Shown: positions 31,638-44,982 of the stretch, one piece after another
Layout of the letters: every line of letters begins with the position of its first letter
Numbering within the stretch: the first letter of the stretch is position 1
Origin: Labyrinthula sp. Ha
Lineage: Eukaryota; Sar; Bigyra; Labyrinthulida; Labyrinthulaceae
Assembly: GCA_015227615.1 (NCBI GenBank)
Contig: JAALGZ010000002.1
Span: 2,294,001-2,358,000, forward strand
Reading direction: 5' to 3'
DNA: 64,000 nucleotides
The notes under the pieces: model-generated
The model's input: only the letters and a program-made list of their open reading frames with translations
Told to the model about the DNA's origin: nothing
Databases searched by the model: none
Program-made: the position numbers and the translations under genes

Positions 31638-34600
31638 TCTTATTCTAGTTGTTAAATTTGTGGATATTTGAAAATATTTGGATCGACTCGATGGAGGGAC
31701 AAGCAAGGACAGAACCAATGATATTGTAGGAGAAAAATAAGGGTTACGCCCAAACTTGACATATAAATATAATAAGAAATACACAAACTTTAAAATAAAC
31801 TATCTCTCGGGTTCTCACCTTCAAATTCCGACAAAAGAAGAAGTATTATAGTATATTGTGTTCATTGGTTCTCAATTAAACTTTGTTCCCACTCCTCGTC
31901 ATATATTGTGATAGAAAAATACAAAGTATCAACTATTCAAGGTACAAAGGGGAAGATTCAAGAAAAACATGATGTTTAAGACTTTACTCGTTGAGTTACT
32001 TCGGTAGTGTTGATGTCTTACTGTTAATAAATGTTATTGTAAGAATTTATAGTTTATCCAATTAAGACATACTTTATACTTGTTTAAGATGTTAAGGACG
32101 TAACGTGTTTCACTAAAAGGATAAACCTTTGTTCAACAGTGCTCGTTGCAATTAAGAGAACAAACATATTTAGCTTCTTTGTAGATGTTGCAGGATAAAT
32201 CCCTTCCCGAGGAGACTCTCTGCTTGCCGGGGGTAATTTTACTGAGGTTAGAGAAAAAGCACTCTGAAATGTGGAATCAACTATCTTTAAACTTGTGCCT
32301 TCGAATATAACTGATCTTGAACTGTACGTTTATATCGGCTTTGAAATCTTCCCGCAACAGGGTTTTTAAGCTCTCTTGATAAAGAACTGACTTAGACTCA
32401 CAATCAAAGTATATGTCATAATATTTTACATTTTTGTTACGGAGCATCCAGAAACTAAATACAAATCGGGCCTGGACAAAAATTTTTGAGAATGGTACCC
32501 TAAGACCATTGAGCAGCAAGCGCTATCGTGAAAAATAACACCTTTTAATACTCTTCCAAGTCAGGTTGATATTCGCAAGAACCGCATGCAACAGCATCCT
32601 CTTAAGACATGACCTCAACTACATTGAATTAGTTGTTTCTTTGCCTCTTGTGACTTTTTATCTTAATGACATTTTTTCTAAATAGAAAAGCTCTGCTTAA
32701 GTATATCCGAGTAAGATACTTGAAGCTACCTCTGCCCCCACCATTATATGTTTTATAGGAAAGGCCTAATATTGAAATTCAAATATACATTCTAGATACC
32801 TAGAATTTTGTTCAACAGTAGCAATATTCTCCATGATTTGGGTATTTTGGCTTCAGAGGTGTCTTGCAAAGTGTTGTGACAGAAATACAAAATTAAGAAT
32901 TATGTTAGATTACCGTTATAAGATTACCGAGGTAGAGACAATAATGTTAACCGGGTAGGGGACAGGGACACTCCCCCTATTATCAGAAAAATTTATGTAC
33001 TTTGCGTTGTATCATCCGTTCAAATGTTGTACAACCTATTATCTTACAACCAAAATGTAATAAGAGTGATTTATAGGAAAAACTTACTTATCAAGTGTAA
33101 TATATGCATTCGGGCTACGTGAAGGAAGTCTGCTTGGCCCGTGTGAGAAGCCACCACACGATACCTAACAGCCTCCGTCGATGTTGTCCACTTCAAAGGA
33201 TTACCCAAGTCGAAGATAAAATCCCGAATATAATTTCTTTGCACCCCCGTGACCTTGTTTAACACTAATATTCTTCGTAAATACAAAGTTGAAGCTAAAG
33301 AATATATATATGGAGGACCTTATCTCACCAGTATAGGCTGTTTTCGCTATATATATGCTTCGGTTTTCGGGTTTGCCGATACTATATACGACCATCTGAA
33401 AGATCTAACATTGTCTGGGTTGTAAGTTATAAGTTTAAGTTAAGACCCTTAAATAATCCACATTGAAAACAACAATAAAAATTCTATAAAATAAAAGAGC
33501 ACTTAGGTGTTTGAACTCGTAAGGGATATCGATTCCTGTGAGAGTCTCTCTTCTGTGTCTTCGAGAAAGGTTTTATTGATTTGTAGAGTTGTAAGGCATT
33601 AAACAGGGTCTATGGAAACCGTAGGTTGAGCGAATATATAGCAACCTACTGAAAAATCCTTAAGAACAAGCCTACCAGCTTCCATCCAAGATCAACTACA
33701 AATCCCTTGCCGAACACAACTCACTATTGCTCAATGCTCTCTACATAACCTGTGACTCTAGTGTTGTCCCATCATCTATGGTACAAGTTTGCTGCATGAT
33801 CAATACTAGTTGAATTCGCGACACTTTGAATCAATAGGAAAATACAAATGAACCACTACATTTTTTGCCTGCGTGACAAAGTATCTAAAAGTACAACGTA
33901 AAGTCATTCATAACAAACCAACCCAATGTTGTACAAAACATATGACCACTGTCTCAAGTGAAAAGAGTTTAATCAAAAAGATGTCTTCATCATTTGTTGA
34001 ATTTGTTAAACCTAGTTTTCTATTAGACATAAAATATTTTCAAGCCAATGTAACGACTGGCTGTTACTCGTCAGGGGTACTCAAAGAAACGAAGCTTTGA
34101 AGCACACAAGCTTTTAATATCGCTTGTGTGAAAGAATATCATACCGTCGATGGCTTTGTCATAGCTGAAGAACTCATCATGGTGCTCAAATCCACATCTT
34201 AAGGACTTAGCTCTGTCATTATGATACGTTCAAATGGGTTAATGTTCAAGAGTTTGCTACAAAAAGGTTAAAACTTTTATTTTCATATCTAATGTCTTGT
34301 AACTATGAATGTTCTGCAACAATGTGTAGTAAGCTCAAATACATTTGGGTTCTTTTATCTTACGAAAACTTTCAATACTAAGAATACATTCTGTGCTAAT
34401 ACATATACCATACTAACAGCAGCATCGCTAATCAGGAATTGATTACAAGACAAATCCCTGAAATGCTCTAGAGCTAGTGGAAGATACTTATTAATCTACT
34501 TTCTATTTAAAAAAAATCAATAATATTGAGTATCTTTTCGAGAGTTAAGCTTTCAAAGGCAAACAAGAGCCAATGCCAGTTTCCTAAAAACTTTGTGTTT

Positions 34601-37600
34601 AATTTTGTTTTAATAAGATAGCATAAACTCGTTGTTGTAATGAAATAAGAATCCATGAATGGGTTTAGTGCTTTCACAAAATTAACTTTGATTTTGACTT
34701 AAAAACTTCGAGACCTAAAATGTTCTAGTTGAACCCTAAAACTTCCTTGAAAGATATAAGTCATTTATATTGTACGTCAAGAGCAATTAACAGGATAAGA
34801 AAATCAAAGGGTGATAATTCTAACAGAGTTGGAGAATCAAGATTGAAAAACTAGTATTCTTTAAAAAAATATTTCTTTTTTTCTCGCAAATTGTTGCGCT
34901 AAAACTATAATTTATCTGTCACATGAATACATGCTACTTTGCAGCATCTTTCCTTACCTCAATTTGAAATTTTGATTCTATATATTTAATAAATGGGAAA
35001 TTGAAATGTAGTATCACTATTATCAAATTATTTTATTAATGCAATTTATCATAGTCGGGGGTCTCGCGCACTATGTTCTTGCTATTTCGTCGTGTTCGTT
35101 TTGTGTAGTTTTAATACAATAAGGTATAATTATGAGAAAAGTACTCAACAGTAGAAAACTATAGCATTCTTATGTTATTTTGGACTATCTCTAGTCAAGT
35201 GCTTCCTAATAAATACAGGCCTCGAAAGTATTGTGTAGGGTACGTATTCAATTACTTCATCTTGAGACCTGGATATTATTATTCGTTGAGAACATAAAAA
35301 GATATCTTCGAGAGGGGTTGATATTGTATAATGAATTAACTCTTTCATAAGATTAGATATGTGCAAGAATCGTACCGTATTTTAAATTTGAGTTTAGAAA
35401 TATACATTTATTGACAGACCACCTTCTATCGACTCCTATGAATACTCAGGAATGTAATATAGGTTAGAGAATTAAAATTATCCAAATTGTTAACTTCTTC
35501 CTTAGGTGAAATATGTTATCATTATATTGGTACTTTATTAATCTGTTAGAAGTTAGTGTTGACAGATAACTATTTGAGTTTGCCTTGACAATGTAAAACA
35601 GCCCCCGGCTTCGTTTCTAAAGAGTTCTCTTTACCTATTATAAATATTTTGCGGTGCCACGATGTATGGTTCTCCTGAAGTACCCTAGTCTTATAGATTT
35701 TTTTTGAAATATCCTTCTTTGTCCGAGTAAGATACCGATTATATCTTCTTAGGAAATAGTTGTTATTATGTCCACTCTGAGCTTGAAACCAGTAAATCAC
35801 AGGGATTATGCGTGATTTTCCCCAAACGAGGCTGAAATATCATCCTCCGAAATAATCATCGCATAAGGCGGATTCAATTATAAATTTGCTTCGGTGTTAG
35901 AATTTAACTCATCTCTATTTTTTAATGCCATAATAAGTTATTGTGAAGAGTATTATGAAATAAAAATACTATATTGTCTAAGTATGGTTAATGATATGAA
36001 AGGACCATGCTCAATATATGTCTGGAGACTTTAGTTAGTTCATGATACTAGCAATAGTTTATATGCAGATTGGAGAGATGAATTGAAACTTAAGTAAAAC
36101 TAAAATTGTAATTTTCTATGCAACTGTTGGCATAATTCTTCATATATTGTAGTAAAGTCCTTGGGCTCAGTTACAGCTTAAATATCTATGTATTCTGCCA
36201 AGAGCTATCATTGGAACCAACATCCACCGCTCACTAACAATCCTTATAAGTAAAGGTCTTTATTTTATCATTATAAATATATCCAAGGATAGCAAACAAA
36301 ATGTGACATCCATATTGAATACATTCCATGTGTTTTTATATTTGACATATGGCTGTTGAAATAACGGTTTCCACGATCCGTTACTTTCTATTACTCTTAA
36401 ATATTTTTCTTGTATCTTCTTTCTTAACAGGGCTTCTTGACACAGTTTTGTCTGAGAAGGGTGAGGACATGAACTCACGGGACATTATTCAACCTATCAT
36501 ATTAGTGTGAAAAATTAGTATCTATACTATGAGAACAAGGAACTATTCTTTGTCTTATTCAATAAGAGTCTGATAAACCAGCTCTCGCCTAACGGGAACT
36601 GATGATAAAAAACTAGTATAAGTGAGGAAACAATTTTGATTTTTTATTTAACAGAATGCAAGAGCGTTCTTTTGCCTTTTTGCATTATTGTAGATTTCTA
36701 CGGAGCCTATTAACCTTATTCTTTTAATAACTTTTTTTATCTCTTGCCCCGTCTCACTTAATTAAATTAGCTTCCATAAACTTTTATTTAACTATTACAG
36801 ACACAAAAACGGGAAGTTCTCTACATAACTAAACCTACACATTATTTGATCGAGGTATGTACACCTCAGAGCATTCGGGGGGGGGCAATGGTCTCCGAAT
36901 CCTGGATATTCCTTTTTTTACATCTGTCGCTTAATGCTGAATATGTATTGAAATTAATGGCCAGTCAAGCGGCACCCTCCCAGCAAGCAAATTAGTTGCT
37001 CTTTTTAGCCAATATCACTAATTTATTGGTTATATATGCTACTCTAAATTCACTGAAAACAGAGGAAAATTATCAGAAAGAACTTGAACTACATGTATTC
37101 CAAACTCATGTTGTGGATCTACGTCTTGCTTCAGTTTAGTTAATGTTTGCTACCATATGGCAGTAATAATTTCAAGATGTGGAAAATCAAATTCAACATC
37201 TAAGTATTACGCAAGGTCTTGGATGTACTATCGTACTAGCAAAGTTTGTTTTGGATAATCTGTTGCTGGTTAATTCCTATAGTTCATAAGTCGCGACAAA
37301 AGAAAGGTTTTTAACCATCTTCTGTTAGTTAAGCACAGACATAAAAAGAAAATTATTAAACAAAATCCTGGCTGTGTTCACGAAACATCATCTACTATTC
37401 TAAAAATTCTATAATTTCTCGGTTCCTTATGGTTGTCCTCAAATAAACCAGGTAATATTTTCCAACATCGAATATATTGTTTACACCTTGCCCCTAGCTC
37501 ATGTTGTGACATCCAAGTTACGACCGAGCACCTGTATTCAAGGTAAGACTTTGCCATGATAAATAACATATACGTTAATTAACAACATACGATATTTAGA

Positions 37601-39405
37601 ATTGAGATCTAGGGGTTAAGTATGATTGGGTCTTGTTCTTCTTATAACATGTCTTTCTATGTTTGAATACATAAACTCGGAGTTAATAAGAAAACAATTG
37701 GATAATAGGCTTTGTCTACATGCAAATACCCGAAACTGTATCTTGTGGCTGAATAAGTAACTGTTCAATTCCTACCAATGTACTAACCCTGGCGAAATAT
37801 TTCTCTATAAAATACTTCTTAGTTAGGCCCAGTTACCCATATCCATGCCTCATTTGTTAATTTTATTTAATTATTCCAGTTCATTAGAAAGTATTTTTGT
37901 AGGAGATAGGTGTTAAAACTGATAAAAGTTGTTATGACGCAACTTGACCCATTCTGGGCTCTAAAGCAGAAACTATCTGAGGGAGAAACCTTCTTAGCAA
38001 TACTTAGTTAGATATGTATAAACAAATACAACTTAACAATTAGACGGTGAAAACAAGAGCCTTATTCATACAAATCAAAATATCAGGTCCTTGACTTTTT
38101 AAAGCTTCATGAATATGTCTAATGCGGTGTTCTAAGTCAGGGTTGTTCTAGAGGCTATTGATTACCTTTTCAAAGTACTTATTCATTTTCGGTCCATCTT
38201 CAAACTAGAACATGAAAAACGATCAATTCATCCTTAATCTGTGAAGTCTAATTTGGGTGACTCTACTTCATCTGCTGAAACTATGTTCATAACTGTCCTT
38301 CCCTGGAGAAAATTAAGACACCTGAAGGTAGATTCAATCAGAACTACATACATTCAGTTGAAGAGTAAGTCATACGGGTCAAGTAAATATGTAACTAAGA
38401 TATCCTGTCTATTTAGTTTAATTATTGGTAGAGAAAATAATTTTTAATGTACCTGGGTTAACAGAGATGTTTTTTTCGTGGTTGGAGAGGTTTACAAGCC
38501 TATAATGGAAATGTTGTTCAAGTTGAAAGCCTAAGCCTCCTTCTAGTATCATTTAAGAATTAAGGGTTTTTGATCTATGGTAAAAGAATGACTTGAGGAT
38601 ATACTTTGAGATTTTGCTCTTTGAAGATGTGGTATTTGCATATATTCTCTTTACAAGAGAAAATATAAGCAGGTTTTTATCCTAGAACTATCCCAAAAGA
38701 GGCAAGTGGCAAATTATCAAACGTGACTTTTTGCATTAAAGGATAACTGCAGCAGGGGGTTTGTTAATGAAAGACTATCCTCTTTAGTTTCAAACATCTT
38801 CCTTTAAAAACTGAAATCAGTTGAATTACTTGAAATCTCTCTCTATAGGTTCTTAAACTATATATTGGTAACTGGTTTTCTAGTCTGGGAGAGCTGATGA
38901 TACTTTGAATCTTTCACAATTTTTTCAAATGAATGCTCTACACTACTAGAACTTATAAGTGGATTGGTCTTGAAAGAAAAATGTGTCTATTCTAATGCCC
39001 ATGCTTTCTATTAAGTTATAAGATCATATCTGTAATTCAAAATAATTATTCTGTGCCTTTTACTGAAGATAGCTATATTTAAATAGAAACTCTTATAATT
39101 TGCACTAATATATAAATCTGTCAAGAAACGACATATTCCAAATAGGTTATTTGAATAAAATGAACCACGGATCATAAAATAAATCTTAGGAGATATAGAT
39201 TATATTAACCGAGTCAGAAAGAAATATATGAAGCAACAATGAGTCGAGCCATTACTAAATAAACTTACACTAAATTATGACGGCCGAAACTAACGAAGAA
39301 TAAAAACGTTTTACGTTTCACCAGAACAAAATCGCAATGCAATCCGGCTTCAAACTAAAAGTCCCAGAATACATAACATAATCTAAAGAATTTGCTTTGT
39401 AAAAT
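31638..39405. other. 7.8-kb gene-free stretch
   Basis: This is the largest gap in the window. I found no gene I can support. Overlapping minus-strand frames at 33071-33395 with ATG starts are the nearest to a candidate, but they have no recognisable domain. A run of nine G (36877-36885) stands out in this AT-rich sequence. No inverted terminal repeats, tandem arrays or tRNA-like cloverleaf were noticed. Confidence 0.45.
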
Positions 39406-41104
39406 ATGAAGCAAGTGAAACCAAGCCTTTCAGGCATTAGAATTATGCCAGATGGGTCAACAGCACGAGACTTTACCAGTGCAGGACCACCAGGCCAAGG
39501 ATTTTCAAGTTTACATGAGAGCCAGAATTTCGGGGGGGGATTCGGTAGAAGCCTTTCTCTTGGAGGGCAAGCTAAAGTATTTAGCACCCGACTTTCTCTA
39601 AATTTTGATCAGAGATCTTTTAATTTCCAAAAACATATGTCACAGAAAATAAAAGAAAGACAAACCACAGAAAAAAATAGCGTTGTGTTAGAGCCAAAAT
39701 TGAAAGCAAGTTTCAGTTTTCTCAACACTGTTGATGAAAATTCCGGTATCGAAGTTGCAGCAAGGGTTGTAAAAGTAGCTAAATTCTTCCCTTTAGCTGC
39801 CGAAGTACAAATACGTTGTTTAAATTGCTTCCGAAAGCTATCTACCAATCCAGTAGAAGAAGATCGATCAGACAAGATGTTACGTATGGGAGCTGGACAG
39901 CTTGCTATGAATGCTTTGAAGAACCACAGAAAAGAAGCCGCAGTGGTTGAATCAGCTGCCAAGCTCATTAGCATATTAAGTTATTCAATAAGAGCAGATC
40001 CAGAAGCAAATGCTAGAGCTATGATGCGAAGTGGAGCAGTTGATCTTCTAGTTAAAGCGTTCAATAATAAAGATGCTCCAGAATATGTACTTATTTCAAC
40101 ATTACAAGCTATCAATGCTTTGCATAATGGTGAAATAGATCTTGCTGAAGTGTTTGTGAGAAGAGGTTTTACTGCTGTATTAAAAGGTATTTTGGGAACA
40201 GTTAAATTAAATGTGAATATTTTACAAGAAATTGCGGGCGCAGTTATTAATTTAGCTCCAGGTAGGTTTTTTATTTCGTTTTATATATTTAGCCTTGTAC
40301 AGATTTCAAGCTCAGTATCCAAAACAAACTCTTGGATTTCATAGCAGAAATAAAGTAGATAATAAATATATTCGGAAACATAGTTTGGTTCTAGATTTTT
40401 ATGAACTAAAGTTTCCAAATGTGTATCTGAAATGGTTAAAAGAGATTGAAGGAAGTTCGGATTATAGAGGTTTATTGCTGGATACACTTTTAGTCTGTGA
40501 TGCTGCTTTTTATAGAGAACATGTTAATCATGATACCAGAGCGTTGAAGTTTATTGACTTAAAGCTTATTCAACTTATCACGAAAGTTTTGGTTGAACCT
40601 CGTGCAAGATATAAATCGAAGAAAAATGACCAAGAAAAGAAAATCTTTGAAAAGAAGCAGCAAGAAAGTGCCGAAGTTTTAGAAGCAGCATTAACCTTTC
40701 TATCAAATCTTTGCAGTCGTAAAGTTGTGCATAAAACAGTTTATGAGATTATAGACAAGCAGTTTGAAAATGAGAATGATAAGCTTGGTGCAGTTCTGGA
40801 GAGTATTTTGGAAGACTTCCAAGATGAAGAGGATGAAGATATTCATTTCTATACATTTTGTTTGATTAATGAGTTTGTTATGGCAAAAAGGCCAAACTTG
40901 TTTAGAAGAGCAAAAAAAGGGGTTTTCTTATATCTTGCTGAAGGTGATGTACTCAGACTAATAGAAGAATCTTTGGATATTTTTTCAGGATCAGAAAAAT
41001 TAAAGGCAGTAAGAAATGATCTTAGAAGGGCATATAAGGGTGAACTACATAGCAGAAGTAACAGTGAAACTAACAAATATTTTCCTTGTGCTGCAGCTAG
41101 CTAA
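39406..41104 (+). CDS. Armadillo-like helical repeat protein, paralog A
   Basis: Two exons (39406-40261 and 40293-41104) with a 31-nt phase-1 intron give 555 residues. A Gly/Ser-rich leader (PPGQGFSSL, then FGGGFGRSLSLGG) precedes a helical region beginning near residue 95. That region contains armadillo-like repeats: VVKVAKFFP, QIRCLNCFRKLS, MGAGQLAMNALKNHRKEAAV, VESAAKLISIL, ARAMMRSGAVDLLVKAF, LQAINALHNGEIDLAEVFVR. The second exon holds the conserved YRGLLLDTLLVCDAAFYRE, the acidic DFQDEEDEDIHFY and CLINEFVMAKRPN, and ends YFPCAAAS. It is clearly paralogous to the genes at 41594-43301 and 54659-57858, with the intron at the same place. ARM proteins are protein-binding scaffolds; the partner is unknown. 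This copy lacks the kinase-like domain of paralog C. Confidence 0.85.
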
Positions 41105-41593
41105 GTTTTGCTCTTGGATGATGTATATTTTTTGAACGACTTTTCTTAAGTGTAATTACTTTGAGAACTTGTTACTTTTCTATTGTGTTCTATATTCTTT
41201 ATGCTGTCTTATAGCTGTTCAATACGCTATTAATATAGGACAAGTAGAGGACTCAAGTTAGCAGCAATGAAAGAAATTTTAATTCTTGTAGAAACTATAT
41301 GGAATGTGGCTGTAATTGAGGGTGAAGATAATCTGAAACTATACTGGCGAAATGCTTGACAAGCCAGGTCCACTGAATTAGAAGTAATCCTGGCGTTCAA
41401 GTATATTGGGTAGCTATTAGAAATAGAACAGAATATGAGAAAGTTAATACAAAAATACGCTATGGAGTTTAATCTATAAGAACCAGATACCAAGAACAAG
41501 AATATAAGCTCTTAGTACCACTCTCTTGGCAAAGTTAATAAATATATTTCATTTCTAAAATATGAAAAATTGGATGAGAAAGATAATCTGTGC
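41105..41593. other. 489-bp spacer between convergent paralogs
   Basis: Non-coding spacer between the stop codons of the tail-to-tail armadillo-like paralogs A and B. No repeat or RNA gene was seen. A minus-strand open frame here has no protein character. Confidence 0.5.
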
Positions 41594-43301
41594 TTAGCAA
41601 GCTGTTGGGCAAGAGAAGTATGTGAAGGTCTTGCCGTTTTGTCTCTTGTTCAGCTGCCCTTTGTATGCCAGTTTCAAATCACGTTCTACTGCATCGAGTT
41701 TCTCTGACTTCGAAAAAATTCTTTTCAACTCTTGCAGTAGATGATACACTTCTCCTTCAGAAAGATATTTAAACCCAAATTTCTTTATCCATCCAATGCG
41801 AATTTTTTGTTCTCCCATTACAAACTCATTAATCAAGCAGAAAACATAAAAATGAATGACTTCGTCATCTTCATCTTGAAAATTCTTCAGTACCTGTTTT
41901 AATAGTTTACCAAAGTTGAGTTTCAAGTTCCTATTTTTCAATCTTTCGTATACCATATGATGCATTTTCTTCCTGGCACAAAGATTTGCCAGAAACTTTA
42001 AGACAGTTTCAATAAGCGCAGAAAGTCTACGTCTTTCTTTGTTCTCATGCATTTGCTCATAGCTATTCCTGTATTTTCTAGTTTTGATTTGTGGAGTTGC
42101 TAACGCTTTAACCCCTCTTTCAACATATCCCAAACGAACACAATTAAATGTTCTTCTGTCAAGGTTCACACCTTCTCTATAAAACCCAGCTTCACATATT
42201 TTCAGTGCATCCACTAAGAGATAATTATACTCTTCACTTCCTTCAAATTTTTCTAGAATTTGCATATAGCGTTTTTCAAAGCTATATTTGAAACAATCTA
42301 GAATTAGATTATTGTCGTTCACGTAACCAATATCTAACTTTCTTGGTAAGTCAAACTGTTTGAGGTGGTATTCTAGTGTCTGTTCGGGGTTATTATAAAT
42401 ATACTCATTTACAGCTATAATATTAAAAAAAATAATAATGTATACCAGGAGTAAGAAGACAAGCACATATTGAAATTTCTCTCAGAACAGATACATTATC
42501 GCTATAACAATCGAGATCATCATCCAAACAACCTAATAATCCTCTTGTCACAAAATCATACGCCATATCCATATCTCCATTATGAAGTGCATTTGTGGCT
42601 TGAAGAGCAGCAATAACTACATAACCTACTTTATTCATACTAGTTAAACTAGTAATTATACAGTTAATTGCGCCAGAATTTAGTAAGGCTTTTGCGTTGA
42701 AGTTTGGATCACTCCTCTTAGATACAGATAGCATGCAAAGTAGCTTACAACCAGATTCTAATATGGCACCCTCCTTCTTATGGTTCTGTAAGGCAATCAA
42801 AGCAACTCTTCCTACCCCCATTCGCATGAGTCTATCTGAGGTCTCCAACCCGTTACCAAAACAAACTATTTTTCGAAATGCATTCAAGCAACGCAATTGC
42901 AGTTCTGGATCACCTGGGAAGAATCGAGCTACTTGGAGAATTTTTGCCGCTATTCTTAGTCCAGAAGCTTCATTTACTCCATCTAGAAAATCAAATCTAG
43001 ATTTCCAGGCCTTGTGAAAGACAACACTAGATTGCTTCAAACCACTTCTTGTTGGTCTCTTAAGAATATTTTTGGAGGCAGCGTTATGGTATTGATGAGA
43101 ACGTGTATCCATTTTCTGTAAAACATTACTGGGTGATAACAAACTTCCTCCATATAACGATAATGTTACCCCGAATCCTACTTGTTTTCCCTTATGTGAA
43201 CTAAACATCTTGTAGCCTTCACCAGTTGTTAGTCTTTCATTCTGCCTTCTTGGTATCAAATGATATGGGTCCATTGCTGAGTCAGCAAGGTTACTTTTCA
43301 T
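41594..43301 (-). CDS. Armadillo-like helical repeat protein, paralog B
   Basis: Two exons (42446-43301 and 41594-42414, minus strand) with a 31-nt intron (42415-42445) give 558 residues. The first exon is 856 bp, exactly as in paralog A, and the intron falls at the same residue after LLTPG. Shared landmarks are FLDGVNEASGLRIAAKILQVARFFP, read as two blocks here, then LQLRCLNAFRKIV, MGVGRVALIALQNHKKEGAI, LQATNALHNGDMDMA, YNYLLVDALKICEAGFYREG, NFQDEDDEVIHFY and CLINEFVMGEQ. The tail is YFSCPTAC instead of YFPCAAAS. It is more diverged than A and C are from each other, and its N-terminal 60 residues are unlike theirs apart from QVGFGVTLSLYGG. Tail-to-tail orientation with A suggests an inverted duplication. 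Confidence 0.85.
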
Positions 43302-43532
43302 TTCTTCTGCTGCTTTATGGTATTTCTCTCGTAGATTCTTTTCAATTCTTAAATTAATATTATTTTATGATTCTAACGGATAGATATTTTGAGACCCATG
43401 CCTTGTAGTTGCCCAAAATAATGAGTAAAAGCAGCTTTTTCCAAAAACCAAGTGAATGAAAAAAGGTTTAGGAATATGCAATTAATTTCAACACAATATG
43501 GCATTAACACTGAACACGAAATAGAACTGATC

Positions 43533-43871
43533 TTAGTCTAAAAGATGTCGATTGAACAGAATAATAGCGAAGTCTGGAAGACAAATAGGGGTCTCTGGAT
43601 GGGAAAACGAGTTCAATACGGGTTTAACCAGATTGCAGTATCGAAAGAAACTAGGCTCAATAGGAAACCTAAAATATTTTGAAATTTTCTTCGGAGAAGC
43701 ATATTGAGCGTTTTTCGTCCTTTTACTCTTCCTTGTAGACGTGCGCAACCCAAATTTTTTGAAACGAATAAGCGTTGATAGCAGTTTCACTTTTTTCTTT
43801 TTTGTTAATCCTTAAAAAACGTAACGGCTATATATTCCAACTGTTCCAACGGCTAACACTAAACCAAACAT
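43533..43871 (-). CDS. Possible small membrane protein (weak candidate)
   Basis: The frame 43533-43796 has no ATG of its own. Removing a 24-nt GT...AG segment (43797-43820) joins it to an ATG at 43871 and gives 104 residues. The N-terminus is then a hydrophobic span, MFGLVLAVGTVGIYSRY, followed by a very basic stretch (RFKKFGLRTSTRKSKRTKN). This is a shape seen in small mitochondrial inner-membrane proteins. The intron is shorter than the others here, ends in a run of A plus AG rather than TAG, and the family is unknown, so this may be chance. Confidence 0.25.
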
Positions 43872-44072
43872 AGAGAGCTAAAAGAGAGCAGAGCACAAGA
43901 CTCAAACCCTCAAGTAACCAGCTACTTTTACATAATATATAACAGCAAGGAGAGGAATAAAAGCTATTCAACCTTAACAATTAAGTTCGAATGTTGAAGA
44001 AAAGAACGACACCGGAGGAAAGTAGTTGAAAACTGTCTCAATACCGGAAAGGGTAGGAGGGAGAAGTACCAT

Positions 44073-44261
44073 ATGTCGCGACACACGACTTCACTTAAGC
44101 ATCCAGAGTATCTCACCAAAAAACATATTTATAATGTAGTTAGTTCTCATGATATCGTTCGACTTTCACCCAATGCAATTCTGCAAACTATCATGATTTC
44201 ATATCTTACAAGGAAGAACTTTCACAGTTGCCAATATGATTTCAAGTTCCACAGGAACTGA
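44073..44261 (+). CDS. Possible short protein (weak candidate)
   Basis: A 62-residue frame with an ATG start and a protein-like N-terminal half (MSRHTTSLKHPEYLTKKH, then LSPNAILQTIM). It lies about 200 bp from, and divergent to, the weak minus-strand candidate ending at 43871. A 28-nt GT...CAG segment (44227-44254) could be an intron that would change the C-terminus. The local sequence is slightly richer in G+C than the adjoining spacer. I recognise no family. Confidence 0.2.
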   Translation: MSRHTTSLKHPEYLTKKHIYNVVSSHDIVRLSPNAILQTIMISYLTRKNFHSCQYDFKFHRN

Positions 44262-44980
44262 AACCGCAAACCCATAAATGTTTAAAAAGAAAACGCCATA
44301 ACTACTCATATGTTTAGCATAAATCCGAAAAAAAATAAAAAGCATCAGAAATTTGAATCTACTACTAGATTTTGAGCGCAAATCGAAAATTATATTATTA
44401 AATCAGATTCAAGTGTCACTTTACCTCATTGCACATGTCTTGCATTACGGAATTTGCACGGGCTGGTTCGTATATAAGTGGAGGAAATAGCAGCAGTATG
44501 CATATAGAATACAGTCACTACAGGGAAATTATAATGTTTCTGGTTTTCAGCAGGAACTGTTTTTATTTATACAATCTTAAAACTTTTGAACATCACATTC
44601 TTCGAGAATTTTTCATCCTTTCTATGCAAATAATCTAGCTACGGCTAATAGTGCACAGGAACACAGTATACAACCACCAAAGATTTCACTAAGAAGGGTT
44701 AAATGAATCACTGGCTATTAAAATGTAGCTGTTTTACATAAGATAAGAAGAGTTTAATTGCGATCTTACTTTACTGCACAGTTAAATTAGAACAAAATAA
44801 TAAACGTGCAGAAGTTATGAAACGACACTGTTTAACGTTTCAGCAGCTTAAACAAAATTACACACGTGATACTGTGTAGGAAATACTGCAAACCACTTAA
44901 TCTTTCTGATATTATCAAGAGAATTTACTTCCTATATTGTCAAAACTGTTTTCATTACGGGATAAAATGTTTGTGTTTAA
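44262..44980. other. Gene-free stretch
   Basis: No supportable gene or RNA lies between the weak candidate ORF and the MITE-like element. The frame at 44429-44638 has no protein character. Confidence 0.4.
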
Positions 44981-44982
44981 TA

